A DNA stretch of 64,000 nucleotides, taken from positions 1,736,001-1,800,000 of the forward strand of contig NZ_JAFJMJ010000002.1 of NCBI RefSeq assembly GCF_017309385.1. The letters run 5' to 3'. This document shows, piece by piece, positions 26,327-34,554 of the stretch. The stretch comes from Amycolatopsis sp. 195334CR. Lineage in GTDB: Bacteria; Actinomycetota; Actinomycetes; Mycobacteriales; Pseudonocardiaceae. The number at the start of each line of letters is the position of its first letter. Position 1 is the stretch's first letter. The position numbers were made by a program, and so were the translations under genes. Under the pieces are notes generated by a model. The model did not search any database, was not told where the DNA came from, and saw only the letters and a list, made by a program, of their open reading frames with translations.

Positions 26327-27097
26327 GTGAGCTTTCCGGTCGGCCGGGTGGCCGAACTCGCCGGGGTGACCGTGCGCACGCTGCACCACTACGACGAGAT
26401 CGGCCTGCTCACCCCGAGCGGCCGCAGCGCCGCCGGGTACCGCCGCTACAGCGACGCGGACCTGGACCGCCTGCAGCGCATCCTGCTGTACCGGGAGCTG
26501 GGCTTCCCCCTGGAGACGATCGCGGCCATTGTGGACGAACCGTCGACCGATCCGATCGGGCACCTCAAGCGGCAGCGCGACCTGCTGCACGAGCGGATCG
26601 AGCGGTTGCGGCGGATGGCCGCCTCCGTCGAGCACGTGCTGGAGGCGAAGATCATGGGCGAAGCGCTGACCCCGGAGGAGAAGCTGGAGGTGTTCGGCGG
26701 CTTCCGCGAGCCGGAGGGCTACGCCGAGCAGGCCGCCGCGCGCTGGGGCGACACGCCCGAGTGGCAGTGGGCCCAGCGGAACCGCAAGCCGATGGGCAAG
26801 CAGGACTGGGCCGAGGCCGAGCGGGTCCGCCGGGACTGGGTCGACCGGCTGCTGGCGCTGCTGGACGCGGGGGCGTCCCCCGGTGACGAGGCCGCGATGG
26901 ACCTGGCCGAGGAGCACCGGCGGATGCTGGGCGCGTTCATGGGGGAGTGCGGGTATGAGATGCATCGCAACGTGACCGCGCTCTACGTGACCGAACCGGT
27001 ACAGCTGGGCTTCCTGGTGCGCGAACCGGACCAGCGGCCGGGCCTGGCCGAGTTCATCCGGGACGCCGCGGTGGCCAACTCGGCACGGGGGGAGTAG
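26327..27097 (+). CDS. TipA-like MerR-family regulator (TipAS domain)
   Basis: A 256-residue regulator with an N-terminal MerR helix-turn-helix (VGRVAELAGVTVRTLHHYDEIGLLTPSGRSAAGYRRYSDADLDRL), a coiled-coil dimer helix, and a C-terminal TipAS-like domain of about 140 residues (EALTPEEKLEVFGGF to the end). TipAS domains bind thiopeptide antibiotics and other hydrophobic compounds and switch the regulator into an activator. GTG 26327 follows GGGGGAA. The promoter repeat at 26248-26264 fits autoactivation. Confidence 0.88.
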   Translation: MSFPVGRVAELAGVTVRTLHHYDEIGLLTPSGRSAAGYRRYSDADLDRLQRILLYRELGFPLETIAAIVDEPSTDPIGHLKRQRDLLHERIERLRRMAASVEHVLEAKIMGEALTPEEKLEVFGGFREPEGYAEQAAARWGDTPEWQWAQRNRKPMGKQDWAEAERVRRDWVDRLLALLDAGASPGDEAAMDLAEEHRRMLGAFMGECGYEMHRNVTALYVTEPVQLGFLVREPDQRPGLAEFIRDAAVANSARGE

Positions 27098-27169
27098 CGG
27101 ACTCGCCTTCCCGCCCGCACATCCCACCGGGCGGGAAGGCACTCGGCCGGGGAGCTTACGCTGGTGCGT

Positions 27170-28408
27170 ATGCATACTTGGTCTTCGATCGACGTGCCCC
27201 GGGTGCCTGGGAGCCCTCGTCCGCTGCGGCTCCACGACACCTCGACCGGCCTGCTGCGGCCGACGGCGCCCGGATCGACGGCCCGGTTGTACGTCTGCGG
27301 CATCACCCCGTACGACGCCACCCACCTCGGGCACGCGGCCACCTACCTGGCCTTCGACCTGGTGCACCGGCTGTGGCTGGACGCCGGGCACGAGGTCCAC
27401 TATGTACAGAACGTGACCGACATCGACGACCCGCTGCTGGAGCGCGCCGAGCGCGACCAGGACGACTGGGTGGTGCTCGGCATGCGGGAGACCGCGTTGT
27501 TCCGCGAGGACATGGAGGCGCTGCGCGTGCTGCCGCCCCGCGACTTCGTCGGCGCGGTGGAGAGCATCCCGGAGATCGTCGAGGTGATCGGGAAGCTGCT
27601 GGCCAGCGGCCTGGCCTACCGGGTGGACGACCCGGAGTACCCGGACATCTACTTCGCCAAGGACGGCAGCGGCCGGTTCGGCTACGAGTCCGGGTACGAC
27701 GCCGAGACCATGGCGAAGTTCTTCGCCGAACGCGGCGGGGACCCCGACCGGGCGGGCAAGCGGGATCCGCTGGACGCGCTGCTGTGGCGGATGGCGCGTC
27801 CCGGCGAGCCGTCGTGGGAGTCCGAACTGGGCGCGGGCCGCCCCGGCTGGCACATCGAATGCAGCGCGATCGCGGTGAACCGGCTGGGCATGGGCTTCGA
27901 CGTCCAGGGCGGTGGCTCCGACCTCGCCTTCCCGCACCACGAGTACAGCGCCGCGCACGCGGAGGCGCTGTCGGGCGAGCACCCGTTCGCCCGGCACTAC
28001 GTGCACGCGGGCATGATCGGGCTCGACGGGGAGAAGATGTCGAAGTCCAAGGGGAACCTGGTGTTCGTTTCCCGGCTGCGGGCGGACAAGGTGGACCCGG
28101 GCGCGATCCGGCTCGGGTTGTTCGCCGGGCACTACCGCAGCGATCGCTCGTGGACGGACGAGGTGCTGGAGACCGCGGAGGCGCGGCTGTCGAAGTGGCG
28201 CGAGGCCATCTCGCTGCCGGCCGGTCCGGCCGCCGGGAGCACGGTGGACCGGCTGCGCGAGCACCTCGCCGACGACCTCGACACGCCGAAGGCGCTGGCC
28301 GCGGTGGACGCCTGGGCGGACGAGGCGCTGACCCGCCGGGGCACCGACAGCGCCGCGCCCGGACTGGTGCGCGACGCCGTCGACGCCCTACTGGGGATCG
28401 CCCTGTAG
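27170..28408 (+). CDS. mshC: Cysteine:1D-myo-inosityl 2-amino-2-deoxy-alpha-D-glucopyranoside ligase MshC
   Basis: A 412-residue ATP-dependent ligase that joins cysteine to glucosaminyl-inositol in mycothiol synthesis. It is a class I cysteinyl-tRNA synthetase relative without the anticodon domain: HIGH-type THLGHAATY near residues 51-59, zinc ligand Cys43 in [15 protein letters not shown] further on, and KMSKS in [15 protein letters not shown] 27170 is favoured over GTG 27164 because it aligns with the short N-terminus of known MshC proteins. Its last 21 bp overlap the end of the converging ABC-F gene. Confidence 0.95.
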   Translation: MHTWSSIDVPRVPGSPRPLRLHDTSTGLLRPTAPGSTARLYVCGITPYDATHLGHAATYLAFDLVHRLWLDAGHEVHYVQNVTDIDDPLLERAERDQDDWVVLGMRETALFREDMEALRVLPPRDFVGAVESIPEIVEVIGKLLASGLAYRVDDPEYPDIYFAKDGSGRFGYESGYDAETMAKFFAERGGDPDRAGKRDPLDALLWRMARPGEPSWESELGAGRPGWHIECSAIAVNRLGMGFDVQGGGSDLAFPHHEYSAAHAEALSGEHPFARHYVHAGMIGLDGEKMSKSKGNLVFVSRLRADKVDPGAIRLGLFAGHYRSDRSWTDEVLETAEARLSKWREAISLPAGPAAGSTVDRLREHLADDLDTPKALAAVDAWADEALTRRGTDSAAPGLVRDAVDALLGIAL

Positions 28409-30049
28409 CCGTCCGCCGGAGACGGTCAGCTCCCGGCAGTGTGCTTCGCGGAAGCGGCGCTGCCACAGGCGGTCGTGGGAAACCGTCACGACGGCACCCC
28501 GGTAGTCGCGCAGCGCGGCTTCCAGCTGCTCGACGAGCACCGGCGAGAAGTGGTTCGTCGGCTCGTCGAGCAGCAGCACGTCGACCGGGTTCTCCAGCAG
28601 CCGGGCGAGCCGGGTCCGCCTGCGCTGCCCGACCGAGAGCGGGCCGCCGCAGCCCGCTTCGTCCTGCGGCAGGTACCTGACACCACCGGTGTCCGGTTCG
28701 TTCTGCGGCAGGTACCCGGCACCACCGGTGCCCGCTTCGTCCTGCGGCAGGTACCCGGCACCACCGGTGTCCGGTTCGTCCTGCAGCAGGTAGCCGACAC
28801 GGCCGGTGTCCGGTTCGTCCTGCGGCAGGTATCCGACGCGCCCGTGTGCCCGCACCGCGCCCGGTGCCAGCTCGCCGGCGAGCACCCGCAGCAGGCTCGA
28901 CTTGCCCGCCCCGTTCGGCCCGGTGACCAGCAGCCGGTCACCCGGGCGCAAGCTCAGCCCGGACAACGCGATCCGGCCCGGGACGTCCACTTCGGACACT
29001 TCGAGCAGTGGTCCGGCCACCGCACCGGTGGTCCGGGCGCTGGTGGTGAACCGCGGTGGGTCGGGCGGCTTCGGCACCGGTTTCGCCCGCAGGCGGGCGA
29101 GTCGTTCCCGCGCCGAGCGGGTGCGGGTGGTGATCGACTGCTGCACCCGGCGGCCGTCCCCGTGGTACTTGCACTTGTTGTGGTCGGCCATCGGCCGTCC
29201 CGGGGCCACCCGATAGGCGGTGTGCTCGGCGAACTCGGTCCAGCGGGCGATTTCTCCCTTCCAGTCGTCGTACGCCTGCTCCCAGCGCAACCGGGCGGCG
29301 CGGCGTTCGGCCAGGTAGCCGTCGTACCCGGTGCCGTACCGCCGCACCGCGCCGGACTCCACTTCCAGCAGGGTGGTGGTGATCGCGGTGAGGAACAGCC
29401 GGTCGTGCGAGACGGCCACCACCGTGCCGCGATGCCGCCGGAGGCGGTTCTCCAGCCACGCCAGCGCTTGCGCGTCGAGGTGGTTCGTCGGCTCGTCGAG
29501 CAGTAGTAGCTCCGGATCGGCGGCCAGCACCGCCGCTAATGCCAGTCGCGCCCGCTCGCCACCGGACAGCTCACCGAGCCGCCGGTCCGAGGGGAGCCCG
29601 GAAAGACCGAGCGTGTCCAGGGTTTCGGCCAGTCGGGCGTCCACTGTGTACCCGTCGCGGCGTTCGAACTCGGCCAGCAGTGCGCCGTACCTCGGCAGGT
29701 CCTCTTCGGACAGATCCCGCTCGGCTCGCCGGAGTTCGGCTTCGAGCCAGCGGAGATCGGCCAGCGCGCTGTCGGCCGCATCGGCCACGGTGGCCTCCGG
29801 TGGCAGCGCGAGCACCTGGTCGAGGTACCCGACGCCACCGGGGAACCGCACGGTGACCTCACCGGCATCCGGCCGCGTCGTGCCCGCCATCAGCCGGAGC
29901 AGGGTCGACTTGCCGGAGCCGTTCTCGCCGACGATCCCGGCGCGTTCGCCGGGGCGCACGGTGAGCGTGACGTCGTGCAGTACGCGGTGGCCGGGAAAGC
30001 CCTTCGAGACCGCGTGCAGGCTCAGTTGCGCGATATCGGTGCGTATCAA
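28388..30049 (-). CDS. ABC-F ATPase (ribosome-associated, possible resistance factor) with internal repeat
   Basis: A 553-residue protein with two ABC domains and no membrane part. First domain: Walker [10 protein letters not shown], signature LSGGERARL, Walker [13 protein letters not shown]. Second domain: [33 protein letters not shown] proteins bind the ribosomal E site and can protect against antibiotics. The TTG start at 30049 is set by AAGGAGG 8-9 bp upstream, and overlaps the stop of the preceding ABC-F gene (TTGA). The second domain's Q-loop region holds five copies of a 13-residue repeat ([13 protein letters not shown]). The 3' end overlaps mshC. Confidence 0.88.
   Translation of the reverse strand: MIRTDIAQLSLHAVSKGFPGHRVLHDVTLTVRPGERAGIVGENGSGKSTLLRLMAGTTRPDAGEVTVRFPGGVGYLDQVLALPPEATVADAADSALADLRWLEAELRRAERDLSEEDLPRYGALLAEFERRDGYTVDARLAETLDTLGLSGLPSDRRLGELSGGERARLALAAVLAADPELLLLDEPTNHLDAQALAWLENRLRRHRGTVVAVSHDRLFLTAITTTLLEVESGAVRRYGTGYDGYLAERRAARLRWEQAYDDWKGEIARWTEFAEHTAYRVAPGRPMADHNKCKYHGDGRRVQQSITTRTRSARERLARLRAKPVPKPPDPPRFTTSARTTGAVAGPLLEVSEVDVPGRIALSGLSLRPGDRLLVTGPNGAGKSSLLRVLAGELAPGAVRAHGRVGYLPQDEPDTGRVGYLLQDEPDTGGAGYLPQDEAGTGGAGYLPQNEPDTGGVRYLPQDEAGCGGPLSVGQRRRTRLARLLENPVDVLLLDEPTNHFSPVLVEQLEAALRDYRGAVVTVSHDRLWQRRFREAHCRELTVSGGRLQGDPQ
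28653..28840 (-). repeat. 39-bp coding minisatellite in the ABC-F gene
   Basis: A tandem array with period exactly 39 bp: CCTGCGGC or a close variant begins at 28663, 28702, 28741, 28780 and 28819. It encodes about five copies of a 13-residue unit containing YLPQDE, the Q-loop region of the second ATPase domain. Units differ at a few positions. The frame is kept, so length change would alter repeat number without stopping translation. Confidence 0.9.
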
Positions 30050-31716
30050 GCGCTTTCCTCCTTTCCGTTGCGCAGCCTCAGTTCCCGGCCGGTCCAGCCG
30101 CGGCGGAGCCAGCGGTCGTGCGAGGCGATCACCACCGCGCCCGGCGCGGTGCCCAGCGCGGCGAACAGTTCCTCGGCCAGGGTGAGGGAGATGTGGTTGG
30201 TCGGTTCGTCGAGCAGCAGCACGTGCGGCGGCTCGGTGAGCAGCAGGGCCAGCGCCACCCGGCGGCGCTGCCCGACCGACAGGTGCCCCACCGGCCGATC
30301 CAGGTCGCGACGCGCGATCAGCCCGAGCTCGGTCAGAGCGAGCGCGCCGGCGCGGCCAGCGGCGCCGGGAATGGCGCCACCCGAACTGGCGTGGGCAGCG
30401 GCGCCGGCGTCGCGGGCTGCGGCCAGTTGGCGGGGGGTGTGGGCCGGGTCCGGGAAGACCACGTCCTGGTCCAGCAGGCCGATGTTGATCCCGCGTCCGC
30501 CGCTGACCGTGCCGCGGTCCGGGGTCAGCCGCCCGGCCAGCACGCTGAGCAGGGTGGACTTCCCCGCGCCGTTGCCGCCGGTGATCAGCAGGCGGTCGTC
30601 GGTGGTCAGGTCGAGTTGTCCAATGTGGAGCCTCCCGGGGATTTCGATGCCGCGCGCGGTCAGCGCGAGCTTGTCCTCGACCGCGGCCGCGGTCAGGTGC
30701 GCCGCGAACCGCAGTGGTACCGGCGGTTTCCGGACCTGGTCGCGCCGCAGTTCCTCGTAGCGCAGCTGCGCGTTGCGCACCCGCCGCGAGATCTGCTTCT
30801 GCACGCGCCCGCCCTTGAAGTCGTAGAGCATCTTGGCGTTGTCGCGCTGCGGTCGGTTGTGCGCGACGTTCCGCGCGGTCACCGCGACCGCCTCCTTCAG
30901 CTGCTTGAGTTCGTCCTGTTCCTCCGCGTACCGCTGTTCCCAGCGCGCCCGCTCGGCCTTCTTCTGGACCAGGTAGTCGGAATAGGTCCCGCCGTACCGC
31001 GTCGGCCCGCCGAGCGCCGGATCGAGGTCGACGATGTCGGTGCACACCGCGTCGAGGAACACGCGGTCGTGCGAGGACAGCACGATCACCCCGGGCAGCA
31101 CCGCGAGGTGGCGTTCCAGGAACTCCATGCCCGCGTCGTCGAGGTGGTTCGTCGGTTCGTCCAGCAGCAGGGTCTCCGGCTGCCGGATGAGCAACGCGGC
31201 CAGGCCCAGCCGCGACCGCTGACCGCCCGAAAGCGTGCCGAGCGGGCGGTCGGGGGAGATCCCGGCCAGGCCGAGCCCGTCGCAGACCAGCTTGGCGCGG
31301 CGGTCGGCGTCCCACAGGTCGTGTGCCTGCGCCCACTCCAGCACCCGGCCGTACTCGTCGAGCACCTCGGTGTCCTCCGGCGCCACGGCCAGCTGTGCGG
31401 TCAGCCGGTCGAGACGGGCGGCGGCGTCGCGGATCTCGCTGAGCGCGTCGTCGATGACGTCGGAGAACCGGGCGTCGCCGGGGAAGGGCAGTTCCTGCAC
31501 CAGGAACCCGAGGTCGGCACCGCGCCGCACGCTGCCCGCGTGCGGCTCTTCGAGTCCGGCGAGCAGGCGCAGCAGGGTGGACTTGCCGACGCCGTTCTCG
31601 CCGACCAGCCCGAGCCGCTGTCCCGCACTGGCGGTCAGGTCGAGCCCGTCGAACACGACGCGGTCGCCGTAGCTGAAGGTGAGATCCCTGGCTTGCAGGG
31701 ACAAGGAAACAGACAT
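30046..31716 (-). CDS. ABC-F ATPase, first of tandem pair
   Basis: A 556-residue ABC-F protein. First domain: Walker A GENGVGKST, signature LSGGQRSRLGLAAL, Walker [13 protein letters not shown]. Second domain: [31 protein letters not shown]. The interdomain linker is charged and helical (KKAERARWEQRYAEEQDELKQLKEAVAV), as in ribosome-protection proteins. Its stop overlaps the TTG start of the second ABC-F gene. Expression probably starts from the region shared with the divergent ArsR gene. Drug specificity cannot be read from the sequence. Confidence 0.9.
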   Translation of the reverse strand: MSVSLSLQARDLTFSYGDRVVFDGLDLTASAGQRLGLVGENGVGKSTLLRLLAGLEEPHAGSVRRGADLGFLVQELPFPGDARFSDVIDDALSEIRDAAARLDRLTAQLAVAPEDTEVLDEYGRVLEWAQAHDLWDADRRAKLVCDGLGLAGISPDRPLGTLSGGQRSRLGLAALLIRQPETLLLDEPTNHLDDAGMEFLERHLAVLPGVIVLSSHDRVFLDAVCTDIVDLDPALGGPTRYGGTYSDYLVQKKAERARWEQRYAEEQDELKQLKEAVAVTARNVAHNRPQRDNAKMLYDFKGGRVQKQISRRVRNAQLRYEELRRDQVRKPPVPLRFAAHLTAAAVEDKLALTARGIEIPGRLHIGQLDLTTDDRLLITGGNGAGKSTLLSVLAGRLTPDRGTVSGGRGINIGLLDQDVVFPDPAHTPRQLAAARDAGAAAHASSGGAIPGAAGRAGALALTELGLIARRDLDRPVGHLSVGQRRRVALALLLTEPPHVLLLDEPTNHISLTLAEELFAALGTAPGAVVIASHDRWLRRGWTGRELRLRNGKEESA

Positions 31717-31816
31717 GGAGCATCACCGGCCCAGGAGCGGAAAGCGGAACACCCGCCGGGCACAGGAGCCTCGGACGCGGATGGGGGCTGGGATCAGTTG
31801 TCCATGATGCGACGAG

Positions 31817-31844
31817 GTTAACGCAACTGGAGTTGGATTAGCAA
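31817..31844 (-). promoter_or_regulatory. Possible promoter of the ABC-F pair
   Basis: On the minus strand TTGCTA (31844-31839) and GTTAAC (31822-31817) are 16 bp apart and could act as -35 and -10 boxes. They would give a leader of about 95 nt before the ABC-F start at 31716. The leader contains a four-codon open frame ATG-GAC-AAC-TGA. Hexamer matches are weak. Confidence 0.35.
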
Positions 31845-31875
31845 CCCCCTCTTGGTTTTCGGTCCGCGACGTGCA

Positions 31876-31913
31876 ACTCTGAAAGAGAACTTTCGAAAGA
31901 AACCTTTCAGAGT
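31876..31913. promoter_or_regulatory. Triple half-site operator before the ArsR gene
   Basis: Three 10-bp sites evenly spaced by 4 bp: ACTCTGAAAG (31876-31885), CTTTCGAAAG (31890-31899, itself a palindrome) and CTTTCAGAGT (31904-31913). The outer two are exact reverse complements. The block ends 9 bp before the ArsR-type start codon and overlaps its ribosome-binding region, so binding could block both RNA polymerase and ribosomes. Confidence 0.75.
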
Positions 31914-31922
31914 GGAGGGCCG

Positions 31923-32510
31923 ATGGCCGAACTGCCGCCGCGCACCCGGGTCCGCGAGGTCGCGCTGCTCAAGGCGCTGGCCCATCCGCTGCGCTCGGAG
32001 CTGCTGAACTACCTGATGTCGGTCGGCCCGCGCACGGCCAGCGAATGCGCGGTCGCGATCGGCTCCTCGGCGTCGAACTGCAGCTGGCACCTGCGCCAGC
32101 TCGCCGAGTTCGGCCTGGTCGAGCGCGTCGACGGCGGGGACGGGCGCGAACGGCCGTGGCGCGCGAAGCACGTCGGCCTCGACTTCGGCGAACTCGACGA
32201 CGAGCCGTCCACGCGGTCGGCCCAGCTGGCCGCGTTCGGCACCCGCCTGCGCGAGGAGGAGTTGCTGACCCAGCGCTACCTGGAGACCGCCGAGCAGGCC
32301 GAGCCCGAATGGCTCGACGCCTCCGCGATCAGCTTCTACGGCCTGCGGATCACCGCCGCCGAGATGAAAGAGCTGGTGGAAGCGGTGGACGCGCTGATCC
32401 GGCCGTACGTCGGCAGCATCCGCCAGGACGCCCCGCCCGACGCGCGCCCGGTGCACGCGAGCCTGCGTGCCTTCCTCCGGATCGAAGCGGACGGGAAGCC
32501 GAGCAGATGA
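31923..32510 (+). CDS. ArsR-type helix-turn-helix regulator
   Basis: A 195-residue regulator with an N-terminal winged helix (LLKALAHPLRSELLNYLMSVGPRTASECAVAIGSSASNCSWHLRQLAEFGLVERV) and a C-terminal helical part rich in acidic residues. It lacks the CVC metal motif, so it probably senses an organic ligand. The stop overlaps the next MFS gene (ATGA), so the pair is coupled. The triple-site operator directly upstream suggests autoregulation, and it may also affect the divergent ABC-F genes. Confidence 0.87.
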   Translation: MAELPPRTRVREVALLKALAHPLRSELLNYLMSVGPRTASECAVAIGSSASNCSWHLRQLAEFGLVERVDGGDGRERPWRAKHVGLDFGELDDEPSTRSAQLAAFGTRLREEELLTQRYLETAEQAEPEWLDASAISFYGLRITAAEMKELVEAVDALIRPYVGSIRQDAPPDARPVHASLRAFLRIEADGKPSR

Positions 32511-33706
32511 ACCTGTTGCGGGAACCCAAGTTCGCCCGATTGTCGGCCGCCTCGCTGTTGTCCGAGATCGCCGAGTGGATCCTCCAGGTCTCGCTGCCGC
32601 TGTCGCTGTACCAGTTGACCGGCTCGGCGGCGTCCACCGCGGTGATGATGATCATCGGGCTCGTGCCCGCGGTGGTGCTCAGCCCGCTCGCCGGTCCGCT
32701 GGCCGACCGCGGCGACCGGCACCGGGTGCTGTGCGCGGTCTCGTTCGCGCAGGCCGCGGTGGCGCTGCCGCTGCTGCTGGCCGAGCACGTCGCCGTGCTG
32801 TACGTGGTGATGGCGGCGCAGGCCGGGCTCGCCGCGATCGCCGAACCCGCCCGCAACGCCCTCGTGCCGCAGGTCGTCGGCCAGGACCAGCTCACCGCCG
32901 CGAACGGGCTGATGAGCGTGAACGCGAACGTGGCCAGGCTGGCGGGCGGCTGGGCCGGTGGCTGGCTGCTCGGCGCCGGCGGGTTCGGGCTGACCGTCCC
33001 CGTCTACGCCGGGGTGCTCGTCCTGGCCGCCGTGTTGTTCGCGCGGCGGTTCTCGATCGACCCGCCGGAGCCGGCGGAGCGGCCGCACGTGCTGCGGCAG
33101 TGGGTCGAGGGGCTGGCCGAGGTCCGGCGCAACCCGGCACTGCGGACCATCTCGGTCGCGGTGGTCCTGCTGCAGCTCGCGCAGGGCATGTTCCTGGTGC
33201 TTTTCCTGGTTTTCGTGCTCCGGACCCTGGGCGGCGACGAGGCCGACACCGGGTTGCTCCGGGGGGTGCAGGCCGTCGGCGGGCTGGCCGCGGGCGTGCT
33301 GGTGGCCACCGCGGCGCGGCGCGTGGACCCGGCGAAGCTGCTCGGCTGGGGCGCGCTGGTGATGGGCCTGTACTCGGCGCTGACCTGGAACGCCGCGCAC
33401 CTGACCACGTCGATGGCGGTGTTCGCCGGACTGTTCGCGGTGGCCGGTGGGCCCGGGGTGTTTGTCGGCAGCGGGCTGCTGTCGGTGATCCAGCGGGTCA
33501 CCCCGCCCGAGCTGACCGGGCGGGTGCTGAGCACCGCGTTCGCCGGCATGGCCGCGGCGAACGCGGCCGGGATGCTGGTGGCGGGCGCGCTGGCCGACCG
33601 GATCGGGCTGGAGATCTTGCTCGGCGTTCAAGCCGCGCTGTTCCTGCCCGCCGGGCTGGTGGTGCTGCTGCGCTTGGCCCGGCGGCGGGAACCGGCGCTA
33701 ACGTAG
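32507..33706 (+). CDS. MFS efflux transporter (MefA/tetV-like, 12 TM)
   Basis: A 399-residue exporter with 12 predicted spans, of the MFS_3/enterobactin-exporter-like group that includes macrolide pumps. It begins FARLSAASLLSEIAEWILQVSLPLSLYQLTGS, and has motif A-like GPLADRGDRHRVL after the second span. It is coupled to the ArsR regulator by a 4-bp overlap. Together with the divergent ABC-F pair it forms a likely drug tolerance cluster. Substrate unknown. Confidence 0.9.
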   Translation: MNLLREPKFARLSAASLLSEIAEWILQVSLPLSLYQLTGSAASTAVMMIIGLVPAVVLSPLAGPLADRGDRHRVLCAVSFAQAAVALPLLLAEHVAVLYVVMAAQAGLAAIAEPARNALVPQVVGQDQLTAANGLMSVNANVARLAGGWAGGWLLGAGGFGLTVPVYAGVLVLAAVLFARRFSIDPPEPAERPHVLRQWVEGLAEVRRNPALRTISVAVVLLQLAQGMFLVLFLVFVLRTLGGDEADTGLLRGVQAVGGLAAGVLVATAARRVDPAKLLGWGALVMGLYSALTWNAAHLTTSMAVFAGLFAVAGGPGVFVGSGLLSVIQRVTPPELTGRVLSTAFAGMAAANAAGMLVAGALADRIGLEILLGVQAALFLPAGLVVLLRLARRREPALT

Positions 33707-33711
33707 GGGAC

Positions 33712-34536
33712 GTGCCCACCCTTTTCGCCACCAGTGACCTGCACGTGACCCACGAAGGCAATGCCGAGGTCGTCGACACCATCCAGCCGGACGGACCGGA
33801 GGACTGGCTGCTGGTGGCCGGGGACGTCGGCGAACAGGTCCCGGCGATCATGAAGACGCTCAAGATGCTGCGCGACCGGTTCGCGAAGGTGATCTGGGTG
33901 CCGGGCAACCACGAGCTGTGGACCACCGAACGCGATCCGGTGCAGCTGCGCGGGCAGGCGCGCTACGACGAGCTGGTGCGCCGGTGCCGGGAGATCGACG
34001 TGCTCACCCCGGAGGACGAGTTCGCCGTGTGGGAGCACGGGAGCGAGCCGCTGACCATCGCGCCGATGTTCCTGCTCTACGACTACAGCTGGCGCACGCC
34101 CGCCGCGCACGGGCGGCCGCTGTCGGTGGCGATGGACCAGGCGCGCGAGGCCGGGGTCATCTGCACCGACGAGTACTTCCTGCACCCGGACCCGTACCCG
34201 ACGCGCCAGGAGTGGTGCGCGCAGCGGCTGAAGGTGACCGAGCAGCGGCTGCAGGAGATCCCGGCCGACCGCAAGACGATCCTGATGTCGCACTGGCCGC
34301 TGCACCGCCACCCGACCGAGCCGCTGTACTGGCCGGAGTTCGCGATGTGGTGCGGGACCACCGAAACCGAGGACTGGCACCTCCGGTTCCGCGCGGAGAT
34401 CGCGGTGTACGGCCACCTGCACATCCCGCGCTCCACCCAGGCCGACGGCGTCCGGTTCGAGGAGGTCTCGCTCGGTTACCCGCGTGAGTGGCGCAAGCGC
34501 GCCCGCGGCCCGGTCCCGCTGCACCGCCTGCTCTGA
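33712..34536 (+). CDS. Metallophosphoesterase, PptH-like
   Basis: A 274-residue calcineurin-like hydrolase. Metal motifs are SDLHVTHEGN, VAGDVGEQ, PGNHELWTT, SHWPLHRHP and YGHLHIPRST. The sequence feels close to Rv2795c (PptH), which removes phosphopantetheine from carrier proteins and usually lies beside pptT; no pptT is seen here. GTG 33712 is chosen because it begins the first metal-binding strand, 6 bp after the MFS stop, so it may be read from the same transcript. Confidence 0.8.
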   Translation: MPTLFATSDLHVTHEGNAEVVDTIQPDGPEDWLLVAGDVGEQVPAIMKTLKMLRDRFAKVIWVPGNHELWTTERDPVQLRGQARYDELVRRCREIDVLTPEDEFAVWEHGSEPLTIAPMFLLYDYSWRTPAAHGRPLSVAMDQAREAGVICTDEYFLHPDPYPTRQEWCAQRLKVTEQRLQEIPADRKTILMSHWPLHRHPTEPLYWPEFAMWCGTTETEDWHLRFRAEIAVYGHLHIPRSTQADGVRFEEVSLGYPREWRKRARGPVPLHRLL

Positions 34537-34554
34537 CCGGCGGTCGCGCGGACC

